From positions 806,001 to 870,000 of the forward strand of contig NZ_BBOM01000004.1 in NCBI RefSeq assembly GCF_000974485.1: 64,000 nucleotides of DNA, written 5' to 3'. The stretch comes from Streptomyces sp. NBRC 109706. Lineage in GTDB: Bacteria > Actinomycetota > Actinomycetes > Streptomycetales > Streptomycetaceae. The position numbers and the translations under genes were made by a program. The notes under the pieces were generated by a model that ran no database searches, had not been told where the DNA came from, and saw nothing but the letters and a program-made list of their open reading frames with translations. This document shows, piece after piece, positions 8,355 through 17,482 of the stretch; position 1 is the stretch's first letter; each line of letters starts with the position of its first letter.

Positions 8355-9338
8355 GTGAAATTCGGCATCTGGTTGGACTTCCGCAACCCCACGCGCTGGC
8401 ACCGGCCCTGGTCCGAGGTGTACTCGGAGACCGTCGACCTGGCCACCGACGCCGAACGGCTCGGCTACGAGTCCGTCTGGCTCTCGGAGCACCATCTGAC
8501 CGAGGACGGCTATCTGCCGTCCCTGCTGCCCGCCCTGACCGCCATCGCCGCCCGCACCGAACGGGTGCGGCTGGGCACCGCCATGCTGCTGGCCAGCCTG
8601 ATCCATCCGCTCCGGCTGGCCGAGGACGCGGCCGTCGCCGATCTGATCTCCGGAGGGCGCCTGGAGCTGGGCATCGCCCCCGGCTACCGGGAGGAGGAGT
8701 TCACCGCGCTCGGCGTCCCGCGCAAGGGCCGCGGCGCGCGCACCGAGGAGACCGTGGAGATCCTGCGCCGGGCCTGGAGCGGCGAACGGTTCTCGTTCGC
8801 CGGCGAGCACCACACGTTCGACAACGTGCTGGTCACCCCCGTGCCGAGCCAGCAGCCGCCGCTGTGGGTCGGCGGTGGCGGCCGGGCCGCCGCGCTGCGC
8901 GCCGGCCGGCACGGGCTGCGGTTCCTTCCCGACCTCGGGACCCCGCCGGAGATCCTGGACCTCTACCGGGAGACCCTGGCCGCCAACGGCCACGACCCGG
9001 CGCGGTTCGGCGTCACGGCCATCGTCACCCCCGGGGTCTACATCTGCGAGGACGCCGAGGAGGGCTGGCAGGAGCTGCGGGAGCACTACTTCTACCTGCT
9101 CAACACCTTCCAGGAGTGGTTCGGCAACCCGGGTCTGCCCTCCGTCGACGATTTGCCGCGCGAGCTCTTCCTGGTGGGCCCGCCCGACGCCGTGGCCGAG
9201 GGCATCAGGGAGCGGATCAAGCCGCTGGGCGACGTGGAACGGGTCATCTTCTTCGGCCGCGCGCCGGGACTGCCGGCGGACCGCGCCCGCCGTTCGCTCG
9301 AACTCTTCGCCGAGCACGTGATCCCGCAGTTCGCCTGA
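8355..9338 (+). CDS. LLM-class flavin-dependent oxidoreductase
   Basis: A 327-residue luciferase-like monooxygenase, distinct from the copy at 131. It begins MKFGIWLDFRNP, has WLSEHHL near residue 50, RVRLGTAMLLASLIHPLRLAE in the barrel, and the LLM signature WVGGGGRAAALRAGRHG around residues 170-190. The GTG start follows a GGAGGAAG ribosome-binding site. Oxidation of an aldehyde, amine or aromatic by reduced flavin plus O2 is typical of the family; the substrate is unknown. It lies 45 bp after the flavin reductase and 55 bp before the StyA-like gene, in the same transcription direction. Confidence 0.86.
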   Translation: MKFGIWLDFRNPTRWHRPWSEVYSETVDLATDAERLGYESVWLSEHHLTEDGYLPSLLPALTAIAARTERVRLGTAMLLASLIHPLRLAEDAAVADLISGGRLELGIAPGYREEEFTALGVPRKGRGARTEETVEILRRAWSGERFSFAGEHHTFDNVLVTPVPSQQPPLWVGGGGRAAALRAGRHGLRFLPDLGTPPEILDLYRETLAANGHDPARFGVTAIVTPGVYICEDAEEGWQELREHYFYLLNTFQEWFGNPGLPSVDDLPRELFLVGPPDAVAEGIRERIKPLGDVERVIFFGRAPGLPADRARRSLELFAEHVIPQFA

Positions 9339-9393
9339 GGAGCGGAAAGGCGCAGCGCCGCCCCGCCCTCCCCACCACGCCGTAAGGAGCACC

Positions 9394-10620
9394 ATGCCGA
9401 ACATCGCCATCGTGGGAGCCGGTATCTCCGCGCTCCATCTGGCCCTGCGCCTCCAACAGACCGGGGTGGCCACCACCGTCTACGCGGAGCGCACCGCCGA
9501 CGAGATCGCCGCCGGCCGGCCCCTGCACCTGCCGGTCAGGTTCGGGCGCACCCAGGAACGTGAGCGGACGCTCGGGGTGGCCCACTGGGACCAGCCGGAG
9601 CACCACACGCACGGGGTCAGGCTCGTCGGCCCGCCCGGCAGCGGGATCGGCTTCCTCGGCCGGTTCGACGTGCCGGCGAGCGGAGTCGACTTCCGCGTCT
9701 ATCTGCCCCGGCTGATCGCCGACTACCAGGAGCGCGGCGGCCGGGTGGAGCCGCTGCGCCCCGAGGTCGCCGAGATCGAACGGATCTCCCAGCGCCACGA
9801 TCTGGTCGTGGTGGCCGTCGGCCGGCAGGCCAGCGCGCTCTTCCCGCGCGATCCGGCCCGTTCCCCCTACGAAGGGCCCCAACGGGTCCTGACGGCCGGT
9901 CTGTTCCGGGGCATCGCGCCCGTCCGGCCCGGACATATCCACTTCCAGGTCACCGAGGTCGGCGAGATCTTCTCCACCCGGATACTCACCGCCGACGGGC
10001 CCGTGCACGGCATGGTCGTCGAGGCGCTGCCCGGCGGCCCGCTGGAGCAGCTGGCGTCGCTCGACGCACTCCGGGACGCCCCGGGATTCGTCCGGACGCT
10101 GCTGAAGCTGGTCGAGGACCACGCGCCCGAGCTGCGGGAGCGGATCGACGCAGCCGAATTCGGCATCGCCAAGCCGGGCGATGTCATCCAGGGCGGCATC
10201 ACGCCCGTGGTGCGGCGGAGTTGGGCCGCGCTCTCCTCCGGCCGGGTCGCGCTGGCCATCGGGGACGCCTGGATCACCAACGACCCGCTGGCCGGCCAGG
10301 GCGCCAACCTGGGCTCACGGACGGCGTTCGAACTGGCCGAACTGATCGCCGCCGGCGGCCCGTTCGACGAGGCGTTCGCGCGTCGGGCGGCGGACCGGCT
10401 GTGGTCGGTGGCCGAGCCGGCCGTCCACTGGTCCAACCTCAATGTGGGGCCGCCCGTCGAGCAGTTGGGCGCCCTCTTCGGCGCCGCGACGTCCGACCAG
10501 CGGGTCGCGGACGCCTTCGCGACCAACTTCAACGCCCCGGAGGCGATGTGGGAGGGCGTCAGGACGCCGGAGAACACGGACGCCTGGCTGTCCCGGATCA
10601 CCTCGGCGGCCGGGGCCTGA
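9394..10620 (+). CDS. styrene/indole monooxygenase-like FAD protein (StyA family)
   Basis: A 408-residue group E flavoprotein resembling StyA. The N-terminal Rossmann motif is IAIVGAGISALHLALRL. The body contains RFDVPASGVDFRVYLPRL, and the FAD-pyrophosphate region includes ALAIGDAWITNDPLAGQGANLGS near residue 290. StyA-type enzymes epoxidise vinyl-arenes or indole using FADH2 delivered by a reductase. AAGGAG precedes the ATG. It is the last gene of the plus-strand operon, and its presence with a VAO-like enzyme and tyrA suggests an epoxidised or oxygenated aromatic intermediate (inference). Confidence 0.82.
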   Translation: MPNIAIVGAGISALHLALRLQQTGVATTVYAERTADEIAAGRPLHLPVRFGRTQERERTLGVAHWDQPEHHTHGVRLVGPPGSGIGFLGRFDVPASGVDFRVYLPRLIADYQERGGRVEPLRPEVAEIERISQRHDLVVVAVGRQASALFPRDPARSPYEGPQRVLTAGLFRGIAPVRPGHIHFQVTEVGEIFSTRILTADGPVHGMVVEALPGGPLEQLASLDALRDAPGFVRTLLKLVEDHAPELRERIDAAEFGIAKPGDVIQGGITPVVRRSWAALSSGRVALAIGDAWITNDPLAGQGANLGSRTAFELAELIAAGGPFDEAFARRAADRLWSVAEPAVHWSNLNVGPPVEQLGALFGAATSDQRVADAFATNFNAPEAMWEGVRTPENTDAWLSRITSAAGA

Positions 10621-10660
10621 CCCGGAGGGTCTGACCCGAGCGGCCTGGGCCCGCTGTCGT

Positions 10661-11290
10661 TCAGCGCCCGGCGGCGCTGCCCGCCAGCGGGCCGACGGGG
10701 GTGTCCCACGCGGCCATCGCCATATCGACCAGCGCGTGCAGTTGGTCCCGCCCCATGCCGTCCCTGGCCTGCAGCGAGAGGCCGTTGAGGAAGGTGGTGT
10801 AGAAGGCGGCCACCCGCCCCGTGTCGGCGTCCTCGGGCAGTTCGCCCGTGGCCACCGCCCGGTCCAGCCGGGACTTGAACGTCTCCTTGGTGCGGGCCCG
10901 GCAGCGCAGCGCGAAGTCGCGGAGCGAGGCGTGGTCGCCGAAGGAGTTGGCGGTGGACAGCACGATCATGCAGCCGCGCGGCCTGCCGTCCGTGGTGAAC
11001 CGGTCCACGCTGTCGTGCAGCAGCACGGCCACCGCCTCCCTGGCGGTCGTCGCGGCCTCCATGGCCTGCCGGGACGCCTCCGCCTCGGTGCGCTCGTAGA
11101 GGCCGACGGCCTCCCGGAACAGCGTCTCCTTGTTCTTGAAGGCGGCGTAGAGGCTGGTCGGCGTGATGCCCATGGCCGCGCTGAGCTCGGTGGTCGAGGT
11201 GGCCTCGTAACCCTGTTCCCAGAACATCAGCATCGCCGTGCTCAGGGCGGCGTCACGGTCGAATGCCCGGGGGCGTCCCAGCCGTGCCAA
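10661..11290 (-). CDS. TetR/AcrR family transcriptional regulator
   Basis: A 209-residue TetR regulator. The N-terminal HTH region reads ALSTAMLMFWEQGYEATSTTELSAAMGITPTSLYAAFKNKE in segments; the recognition-helix motif is SLYAAF. It is divergent from the MFS exporter at 11500, and a palindrome in the shared promoter is its likely operator. It probably represses the exporter, and perhaps itself, until a ligand binds. Confidence 0.9.
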   Translation of the reverse strand: MARLGRPRAFDRDAALSTAMLMFWEQGYEATSTTELSAAMGITPTSLYAAFKNKETLFREAVGLYERTEAEASRQAMEAATTAREAVAVLLHDSVDRFTTDGRPRGCMIVLSTANSFGDHASLRDFALRCRARTKETFKSRLDRAVATGELPEDADTGRVAAFYTTFLNGLSLQARDGMGRDQLHALVDMAMAAWDTPVGPLAGSAAGR

Positions 11291-11328
11291 GTGGACCTCC
11301 TTGACGGTGGTTCAGCGGATCGATAGCG

Positions 11329-11350
11329 TTATGTAGAGCCCAGTACATAA
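11329..11350. promoter_or_regulatory. palindromic operator for the TetR regulator
   Basis: TTATGTA at 11329-11335 and TACATAA at 11344-11350 are perfect inverted repeats separated by 8 bp. They lie 39 bp before the TetR start codon and about 150 bp before the exporter start. Size and placement fit a TetR operator. It is markedly AT-rich compared with its surroundings. Confidence 0.72.
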
Positions 11351-11499
11351 GTCGTTGGCGTCGCCACCCGGGGCCACGCCGCCCACGATCTGGTCCCGTT
11401 CCCCAACGACTCTACGGCGCCGGCCCCCGGTTTCGCCTCCCCCCGCCGTCAACTCCACAGCGGACGGCGGTCACTTCGGACGACAAGGAGACTGCACTG

Positions 11500-13065
11500 A
11501 TGGCCATCACGGACGACGCCTCGGAAGACCGAAGGTCATCCCCTGGCGCTCCCCGGGCCCCCATCGACTCCCAGGAGCCGCCGGCCGCTCCGGTGGCATC
11601 CGAGGACGAGCCGGTCCGCTGGGGCTTACGTGCGTGGCTCATGCTGGTGGTCGTCTGCGGGGCGTTCTCCCTCGACGCGCTCGACAACATCATGATCGGC
11701 ATCGCCACCCCGCAGATCAAAGCCGACTTCGACATGAGCAACTCCGCCGCCCAGTGGGTGGTCAGCGCCTATGTCCTCGGGTTCGGCGGCTTCCTGCTGC
11801 TCGGCGGCCGCCTCTCCGACCTGCTCGGCCGCCGCCGGGTGTTCCTGATCGGGCTCGTGGTGCTCGCCGCCGGATCGCTCCTCGGCGGACTGGCCGGCAA
11901 CGGCCTGATGGTGATCGTCGGCCGGCTCGTCATGGGCATCGGCGCGGCCCTCACCGCGCCGTCCGCCCTGGCGATCGTCATCGGCAACTTCCCCGAGGGG
12001 CCACAGCGCAACCGCGCCCTGGGCATCTACACCGCCTGCGGCGCCGTCGGCTACTCGATCGGCGTGGTCATCGGCGGCCTCCTCACCGAGGTCAGCTGGC
12101 GGCTCACCTTCATGCTGGGCGTGCCGGTGGCGCTGGCCGCCCTGGTGGGCGCCCTGATCCTGGTGCCCAAGGACACCCCGCACGACGGCTCCAAGCGGCA
12201 CTACGACGCCAGCGGCGCGATCACCGTCACCGCGGCCATGCTGCTGCTGGTCTACGGCATCGTGCAGGCCCCCGAGGTCGGCTGGAGCGCCCCCGCGACG
12301 CTCAGCGTGTTCGCCGTCGCGGCGCTGCTGCTGGTGGCGTTCACCGTCATCGAACGGCGTTCCCCCGAACCGCTGTTGCGGCTCGGCCTGCTGCGCAACA
12401 AGGCCCTGCTGGGCGCCAGCCTGATCGCCGCCGCGATCCTCGGCACCTATATGAGCTACCAGTTCGTCGGCAGCCTCTACCTCCAGTCCTACCGGGGCTG
12501 GTCGCCGCTGGAGATGGGCTTCGCCTTCCTGCCGATCGGCGTGATGATCTTCATCTTCGCGCCGCGCGCCGGAAAGCTGCTCAACCGGCTCGGCGTGCGC
12601 GGCATGATGTTCGGCGGCATGTTCCTCTACACCGTGGCCTTCCTGCTCTTCCTGGGGATCGGCCCGGACTCCTCGTACTGGACGATGATCCTGCCCAGCA
12701 TGGTGCTGATCGGCGTCGGCTTCCCGTTCGCCTTCACGGCCGCCAACATCCAGGCCACCTCGGGACTCGCCGAGTCGGAACAGGGCCTGGGCGCCGGCAT
12801 CCTGCAGACCGGCTACCAGGTCGGCGCCGCCGTGGTGCTCGCCGTGGTCACCGTTCGCATGGGCGGCGAGGACACCGACCACACCCGCGAACAGCTGCTC
12901 GACGGCTACCACCAGGGCACCTGGGTCGTCATCGTGGTCGCCGCCTTCTCCGCGCTGGCGGTCGCCGTGGCCGCCTGGGCGGCCAAACGGCGCGGCCAGG
13001 CCCCCGCCGCCGACAAGCAGCCGGCACCCGTGCCGGCCGACACCGTCGACGAACGGATCGGCTGA
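11500..13065 (+). CDS. MFS transporter, DHA2 (EmrB/QacA) family
   Basis: A 521-residue polytopic membrane protein with about 14 hydrophobic segments, matching the DHA2 drug:H+ antiporter family. The first helix region contains LDALDNIMIGIATPQIKADF, and motif A GGRLSDLLGRRRVF follows helix 2. A proline/alanine-rich cytosolic tail of about 45 residues precedes the first helix, and another follows the last. ACAAGGAG lies upstream of the ATG. Given the TetR partner and cluster position, export of the cluster product or resistance is the likely role. Confidence 0.9.
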   Translation: MAITDDASEDRRSSPGAPRAPIDSQEPPAAPVASEDEPVRWGLRAWLMLVVVCGAFSLDALDNIMIGIATPQIKADFDMSNSAAQWVVSAYVLGFGGFLLLGGRLSDLLGRRRVFLIGLVVLAAGSLLGGLAGNGLMVIVGRLVMGIGAALTAPSALAIVIGNFPEGPQRNRALGIYTACGAVGYSIGVVIGGLLTEVSWRLTFMLGVPVALAALVGALILVPKDTPHDGSKRHYDASGAITVTAAMLLLVYGIVQAPEVGWSAPATLSVFAVAALLLVAFTVIERRSPEPLLRLGLLRNKALLGASLIAAAILGTYMSYQFVGSLYLQSYRGWSPLEMGFAFLPIGVMIFIFAPRAGKLLNRLGVRGMMFGGMFLYTVAFLLFLGIGPDSSYWTMILPSMVLIGVGFPFAFTAANIQATSGLAESEQGLGAGILQTGYQVGAAVVLAVVTVRMGGEDTDHTREQLLDGYHQGTWVVIVVAAFSALAVAVAAWAAKRRGQAPAADKQPAPVPADTVDERIG

Positions 13066-13089
13066 CGCGACCGCCCCCGCCGAGGGAAG

Positions 13090-13125
13090 CCGAAAGGCCG
13101 CCCCCGGCGGGGGCGGCCTCTTCGG
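13090..13125. terminator. bidirectional terminator hairpin
   Basis: An 11-bp GC-rich stem (13095-13105 with 13109-13119) extends by a CCGAA/TTCGG outer stem. It sits between the convergent MFS and aldolase genes and can serve both. Confidence 0.75.
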
Positions 13126-13137
13126 TCGGAACCCGGC

Positions 13138-13950
13138 TCACTCCTCCAGCAGATCGGGCTCCTCGTGCGTGATCTCGTCCCACAACAGCTGGAAGCTGAA
13201 CTCGCCCAGCTGCCGGTCGCCGAACCCGTCCCGCGCCGCGACCGCCTGCGCGTGGGTCATCGGCTTCGGCTCACCGGCCGCCGCCGCCGTCAACTGCACC
13301 TCGGCCGCGCCCTCGTAGGTGAAGAACCAGTGCGCCGCCTCGTCCACCGAACGGCCCACGGTGATCAGCCCGTGGTGGCGCAGCAGGATGGCCCGCTTGT
13401 CGCCCAGCTTCGCCGCGATGTCCTTGCCCTGCTCGACGCTGATCGAGGGCCCCTCGTAGGCGTCGTAGAGGACCTGGTCCTGGTAGAACGCGGCCGACTC
13501 CTGGTCGAACGGCTCCAACAGCCGGCTCAGCGCGCCCAACGCCCGGGAGAACGTGGTGTGTCCGTGGGCCGCCGCGGTGGCGTCCGGGTTCGCCTGGTGG
13601 ATCGCCGAGTGGATGACGAACGCGCTCGGGTTGACGCGGTGGCGCCCGGCCACCACCCGGCCGTCGGAGTCCACCAGGATCAGGTCGCCGACCGTCACCC
13701 GCCGGAACGAGACCCCGAACGGGTTGACCCAGAACCTGTCCTCGTCCTCCGGGTCACGCACCGAGATGTGTCCCGAGATGCCCTCGCCGTAGCCGAGCTT
13801 GCCGAACAGCCGCAACGCGGCGGTGAGTCGCTGCTTGCGGTGCCTGCGCTCGTCGTCGACGGAGATGAAGTCGGGCCGCGAAGGCAGCGGCAGTCCGGTG
13901 TGGGTGTCCGCCAGATAGCTGGCGCGCCCCTGGGGGAGCGTATCGGTCAT
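13138..13950 (-). CDS. class II aldolase/adducin family protein
   Basis: A 270-residue protein of the class II aldolase/adducin fold. The zinc-binding motif HGH is present in AAAHGHTTFSRA (about residue 145) and a third histidine in ILLRHHGLITVG (about 205). Relatives include fuculose-phosphate aldolases and decarboxylases, as well as uncharacterised proteins in secondary-metabolite loci. It follows the FAD-NAD(P) gene on the minus strand with a 138-bp gap, so it may be its operon partner. Aldol cleavage or decarboxylation of a cluster intermediate is possible. Confidence 0.83.
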   Translation of the reverse strand: MTDTLPQGRASYLADTHTGLPLPSRPDFISVDDERRHRKQRLTAALRLFGKLGYGEGISGHISVRDPEDEDRFWVNPFGVSFRRVTVGDLILVDSDGRVVAGRHRVNPSAFVIHSAIHQANPDATAAAHGHTTFSRALGALSRLLEPFDQESAAFYQDQVLYDAYEGPSISVEQGKDIAAKLGDKRAILLRHHGLITVGRSVDEAAHWFFTYEGAAEVQLTAAAAGEPKPMTHAQAVAARDGFGDRQLGEFSFQLLWDEITHEEPDLLEE

Positions 13951-14088
13951 GTCCTGCTCCTCATACGTGGATTGACGGCGTGACAGATGGAAACGACGGG
14001 GCCGGCCGAGCGGATGGAACGGAAGCGGGGCGGAGCGGACGACGGGCGGCCCGGCCCCGTGGCCCGTACGACCGCCCCGCCCCGTGGC

Positions 14089-15612
14089 TCACACCACCTG
14101 CATGGACTCCGCACGTCGCGCGGTGTCCAGATGGATGGCCTCGACGATGTCCAGCGCCCGGTCCAGCAGGGACGGGACACCGAAGGTGAACAGCAGGGAA
14201 CCGGAGGCCAGTTCCCCCAGCGCGAAGATCCGCGGATCGGGCACCCCGTCGGCCAGCACCCCGCTGGTGGCCCTCGCCACCCGGAGCCCGCCGCGCGGAT
14301 GCAGCTCCGCCAGCCCGCGCGCCGTCAGCGAGTCGACCAACGGTCGGGCCGCCGCCGGCACCCGATGGCCCGGCGGACTGACCGCGTTGACCACCACATC
14401 GGCCCGCTGCCAGCCGTCGGCCGTGCGCACCCCGAACCCGCCCGTCGGATCCGGGACGATCTTGGTGAGACCGCGCGCGAAGCCCAGCCGCCCGGCGTCC
14501 GCCTCGCCCAGCAGCACGGCGGCGCTGGTCGGCGGCATCGGGCAGCAGAGGCTCATCAGCGTGCGGTAGTGCCGGTGCAGCACCTCGGCCCGGTCCCGCT
14601 CCGGCAGCAGCGTCCACACATCGGGCCCGGTGTCGGGCACCGCGCGCTGCAGCACCCGCAGCCCCGGATCGCCCGCGTTCACCGCCTCGAACTGACGGCG
14701 CAGCCGCGCCAGCGGATCCTCCGTGCCGGCGGCCGTGATCTCGCGGGCCACCACCTCCGAGGAGGAGCCGACGGCGGCCAACTCGTCCGCCATCAGGGCG
14801 ACCGCCCGAGCGAGCGTCAGGGACTCGCCGCGCGCCGCCATCGCCCGGAACCGCTCGGCGGTGAAATACCGGGCCCGGTGCTCGACCGGACGCTGGCGGA
14901 CGCTGGGCAGCACCCCACGCCGGGACGCGAGCACCACCCCGCCCCGATGCCCCCGCGCGGTGAGCGTCAGCACCATGTCGACGGCGGTGAGACCGTTGCC
15001 CACCACCAGCACCCGGGCGTCCGGGTCGACGTCCGCCAGCCGGTTCACCACCGGATAGGGGTCGGCGACAAAGCCGGGAGTGCCGGCGAGCTGATGCGGG
15101 TCGGCGGGACCCGCGTTGCCCACACACAGCACCGTGTGGTCGAACGGATACACCGCGCCGTCGTCCGTGCGGACCGCCAACCGCTCGCCGTCACGGGCGA
15201 CTTCGGTGACCGCCCGGCGCACCAGACGCACCTCGCAGCCCCTGGCGTGGAGCGCGGCCAACGCCTCGCGCGCGCACTGCTCCAGGTAGTCCCCGTAGAG
15301 CGCGCGGGGCGCGAACGCGATGCCCGCCCAGGGGTCGTCGTAGTGGGACCGCGCGGCCAGGCCGGACCGGCGCGCGCCCAGCCACCGGATGAAGTGCTCC
15401 GGGTCGCCCGCCCGCACCGTCATGTCCTCCGGGGGCGCGTTGACCAGCAGGGTGGCCGCGTCCGGTTGATAGGCGCGACCACGCCACAGATGAGCGGAAG
15501 GATCGAAGACCGTGACGGCCTCGGGTGTCTCGGAACGCTCCCTCAGCGCACTGAGGAGGCATACGGCGGAGGCACCGGCGCCTATTATTCCAATTCTGGT
15601 GGGACTCAGCAT
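14089..15612 (-). CDS. FAD/NAD(P)-binding protein
   Basis: A 507-residue two-dinucleotide-binding protein of the FAD-NAD(P)-binding (COG4529-like) family. The FAD motif GIIGAGASAVCLL lies at residues 8-20 and a second GxGxxA site, VLVVGNGLTAVDM, near 205-217. The family is related to lysine/ornithine N-monooxygenases, and many members occur in natural-product loci without a defined reaction. The ATG follows a GAGG. A copy of the cluster motif lies 170 bp upstream of the start, so this gene is the likely target of the AraC regulator behind it. Confidence 0.8.
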   Translation of the reverse strand: MLSPTRIGIIGAGASAVCLLSALRERSETPEAVTVFDPSAHLWRGRAYQPDAATLLVNAPPEDMTVRAGDPEHFIRWLGARRSGLAARSHYDDPWAGIAFAPRALYGDYLEQCAREALAALHARGCEVRLVRRAVTEVARDGERLAVRTDDGAVYPFDHTVLCVGNAGPADPHQLAGTPGFVADPYPVVNRLADVDPDARVLVVGNGLTAVDMVLTLTARGHRGGVVLASRRGVLPSVRQRPVEHRARYFTAERFRAMAARGESLTLARAVALMADELAAVGSSSEVVAREITAAGTEDPLARLRRQFEAVNAGDPGLRVLQRAVPDTGPDVWTLLPERDRAEVLHRHYRTLMSLCCPMPPTSAAVLLGEADAGRLGFARGLTKIVPDPTGGFGVRTADGWQRADVVVNAVSPPGHRVPAAARPLVDSLTARGLAELHPRGGLRVARATSGVLADGVPDPRIFALGELASGSLLFTFGVPSLLDRALDIVEAIHLDTARRAESMQVV

Positions 15613-15781
15613 CTGGAGGAACCTCGTTCCCGAGGAAAAGGACGGAAAACGGCAGCCGAATTCATACGGGGATTCCTCCCGGGTATATGGGAGGTAAGTT
15701 CCGGGTCCCCGCTAATTACTCCGAATCGGAGATCAGTCTCCCAGTCGGGCCGTCATCCCTTTCGCGTGATCACGCACGCGG

Positions 15782-15798
15782 TGTGGCGCGTTCGCGCA
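15782..15798 (+). promoter_or_regulatory. third copy of the cluster motif (putative AraC/AdpA site)
   Basis: TGTGGCGCGTTCGCGCA matches 16 of 17 positions with each half-site of the inverted repeat at 2468-2536. It lies upstream of the FAD-NAD(P) gene and just past the end of the AraC gene. It contains TGGCGCGTTC, a full match to the AdpA consensus TGGCSNGWWY. Confidence 0.65.
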
Positions 15799-15825
15799 AC
15801 CCAATCCCGGGCCGGGCGTGCGCGG

Positions 15826-16818
15826 TCAGCGCATCGTGTCCCTGGCCTGCCGGCGCCAGTCGCGCGGGGTGACGCCGTACGCCTCCCGGAAAAGCCGGCT
15901 GAAGTGCGAGGCCCCGCGCAGACCCCAGCGCTCCGCGATGGTGGCCACCGTCAGATGCGCCAGCCGGGGACTGCCGAGATCCTCCCAGCAGCGCGCCAGC
16001 CGCTCGTTGCGGATCCACAGCGCCGGACTGGTGTCCTCCTCCTGGAAGAGCAACTGCAGATAGCGCAGCGACACCCGGTGCGCCCGCGCCAGTTCGAGCG
16101 GGCTCAGCTCCGGGTCCGCGAGCCGGGCCCGCGCATAGGACTTGATCCGGTGCAGCAACGAGCGCCGCACGGCGGCGAAGTCGCTCCCCGGCGCGCCCAG
16201 CTTCTCCGCGCAGACGGCGCCCACCAGATTGGCGATGCCGGTGCCCAACTGGTCGGCGGCCGTGGTGTCCAGCTCGGTCATGTGGTTGGCCACGGAGCGC
16301 AGCAGGCTGGCGAGCAGCACCGAGACACCCTTGTCACCGCACCAGAAGGCGGCGCGCAGCGGATGCTCCTGCCCGGCCCGCAGGTCCACCAGCCGGTGGT
16401 CGAACTTGACGCTGACCATGTGGATGGGCTGCGGCATCCGGAGGACGAACGGATGGGAGCTGTCGTAGGAGAACAGGTTGCCGGCCCCGGCGGTCACGAC
16501 GTTCCCGCCCTGGCTGGCGTGCACCTCACCGTCCAGCACATGGGTGAGATAGAGCCGGGGAGTCGTCGTGTCGGCGGCCCGCAGCCGGGTCAGCTCGACC
16601 GTGTGGGGTTCGGCCCGCACCGCGGCGAGCTGCACGGTGCCGAAGGTGCCGGTGACGATATGCCCGTTGAACCCGCCCTGCCACTCCCGGCCCACCCGCA
16701 GCGGCCCGCAGACCCGGCTGACGTAGGAGCCCCACTCGTGGAAGCGGCGGTCCGCGGCGGCGTCCCGGGTGCGCAGGATCTCCACCTGTCGCGGCGGAGC
16801 GGTCCCTGTACTGCTCAT
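15826..16818 (-). CDS. AraC-family transcriptional regulator
   Basis: A 330-residue regulator with an N-terminal AraC-binding-like (cupin-type) domain and a C-terminal double HTH. The HTH region includes LSPLELARAHRVSLRYLQLLFQ and HLTVATIAERWGLRGASHFSRLF, ending in the AraC signature FREAYGVTPRDWRR. It is the last gene of the flavin cluster and probably its pathway-specific regulator. The repeated 17-bp motif at 2468-2536 and 15782 is the best candidate binding site, though this is not shown. Confidence 0.88.
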   Translation of the reverse strand: MSSTGTAPPRQVEILRTRDAAADRRFHEWGSYVSRVCGPLRVGREWQGGFNGHIVTGTFGTVQLAAVRAEPHTVELTRLRAADTTTPRLYLTHVLDGEVHASQGGNVVTAGAGNLFSYDSSHPFVLRMPQPIHMVSVKFDHRLVDLRAGQEHPLRAAFWCGDKGVSVLLASLLRSVANHMTELDTTAADQLGTGIANLVGAVCAEKLGAPGSDFAAVRRSLLHRIKSYARARLADPELSPLELARAHRVSLRYLQLLFQEEDTSPALWIRNERLARCWEDLGSPRLAHLTVATIAERWGLRGASHFSRLFREAYGVTPRDWRRQARDTMR

Positions 16819-17482
16819 GAAAGCGACCCCCGGGAATCCGCCGGGTTCTCCCGGACCGTCCGTCCCGGCATAACGGATCGGCTGACTCGTCGCCTACCTG
16901 GCATGGAAAATTCCTTCCCCCTAGCACACACGTGGCGAATGCGCCCTCATCTTGAGGAGGAATAGGAAGGTCTTGGCAGCCTGAATCCAGACAAGTCAGC
17001 GATGAGCAACGTCACACGGTGTGGTAAACCATGCGAAGTGGAGGCCCAGGCAAGCGGCATATCTTCACCTGTTTCCCGGACATTCCCAACGGGCCTGCCA
17101 CCCGGTGAAGCCCCGGCCATGAGTCGGGGACGAGATGTAACGAAGGTTTCATAGACCGGCCGTGACGTTTTCTCGCCGCCGCGGGCCGGGGCGCGACACG
17201 GGTCGACGAGGTGCTGGAACGGTGCGCCGGGGGCACGCCGGCGCTCGTTCATGCCGTGTTGACCCGCACCGGCGCATGCCCCACCATCCCGCCTCTGGGC
17301 AGGCCGGAACACCTGGACCGTGCCGCGAAGTATTGCGGCACGGTCCGTGAGGCCGGATGGTGCGTCTTGACCGCTGTGCCTGAATGTGTGATGAGAGCCC
17401 GTTTCGCTCAGCTCTCGTTGGCCCGGCCCTCGTTCGCCCGGCTCTCCTTGGCCCGGCTCTCGTTCGCTCGGGCCGCGTTCGC
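16819..17482. other. non-coding stretch with hairpin and tandem repeats
   Basis: No reading frame here has a ribosome-binding site and codon bias consistent with a gene. The part from about 16900 to 17160 is visibly less GC-rich than the surroundings and contains the AraC promoter. A hairpin (17315-17346) and a 15-bp tandem repeat (17410-17484) fill the rest. Confidence 0.6.
17315..17346. terminator. hairpin, probable terminator
   Basis: Perfect 12-bp arms (17315-17326 and 17335-17346, GGACCGTGCCGC) enclose an 8-nt loop. It is about 140 bp beyond the stop of the minus-strand SDR gene and may end that transcript. Confidence 0.6.

Noticed and set aside
16931..16946. A further copy of the cluster motif upstream of the AraC gene
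   Set aside because: GTGGCGAATGCGCC has a shorter spacer and breaks the conserved GTT core, so the match is not convincing.
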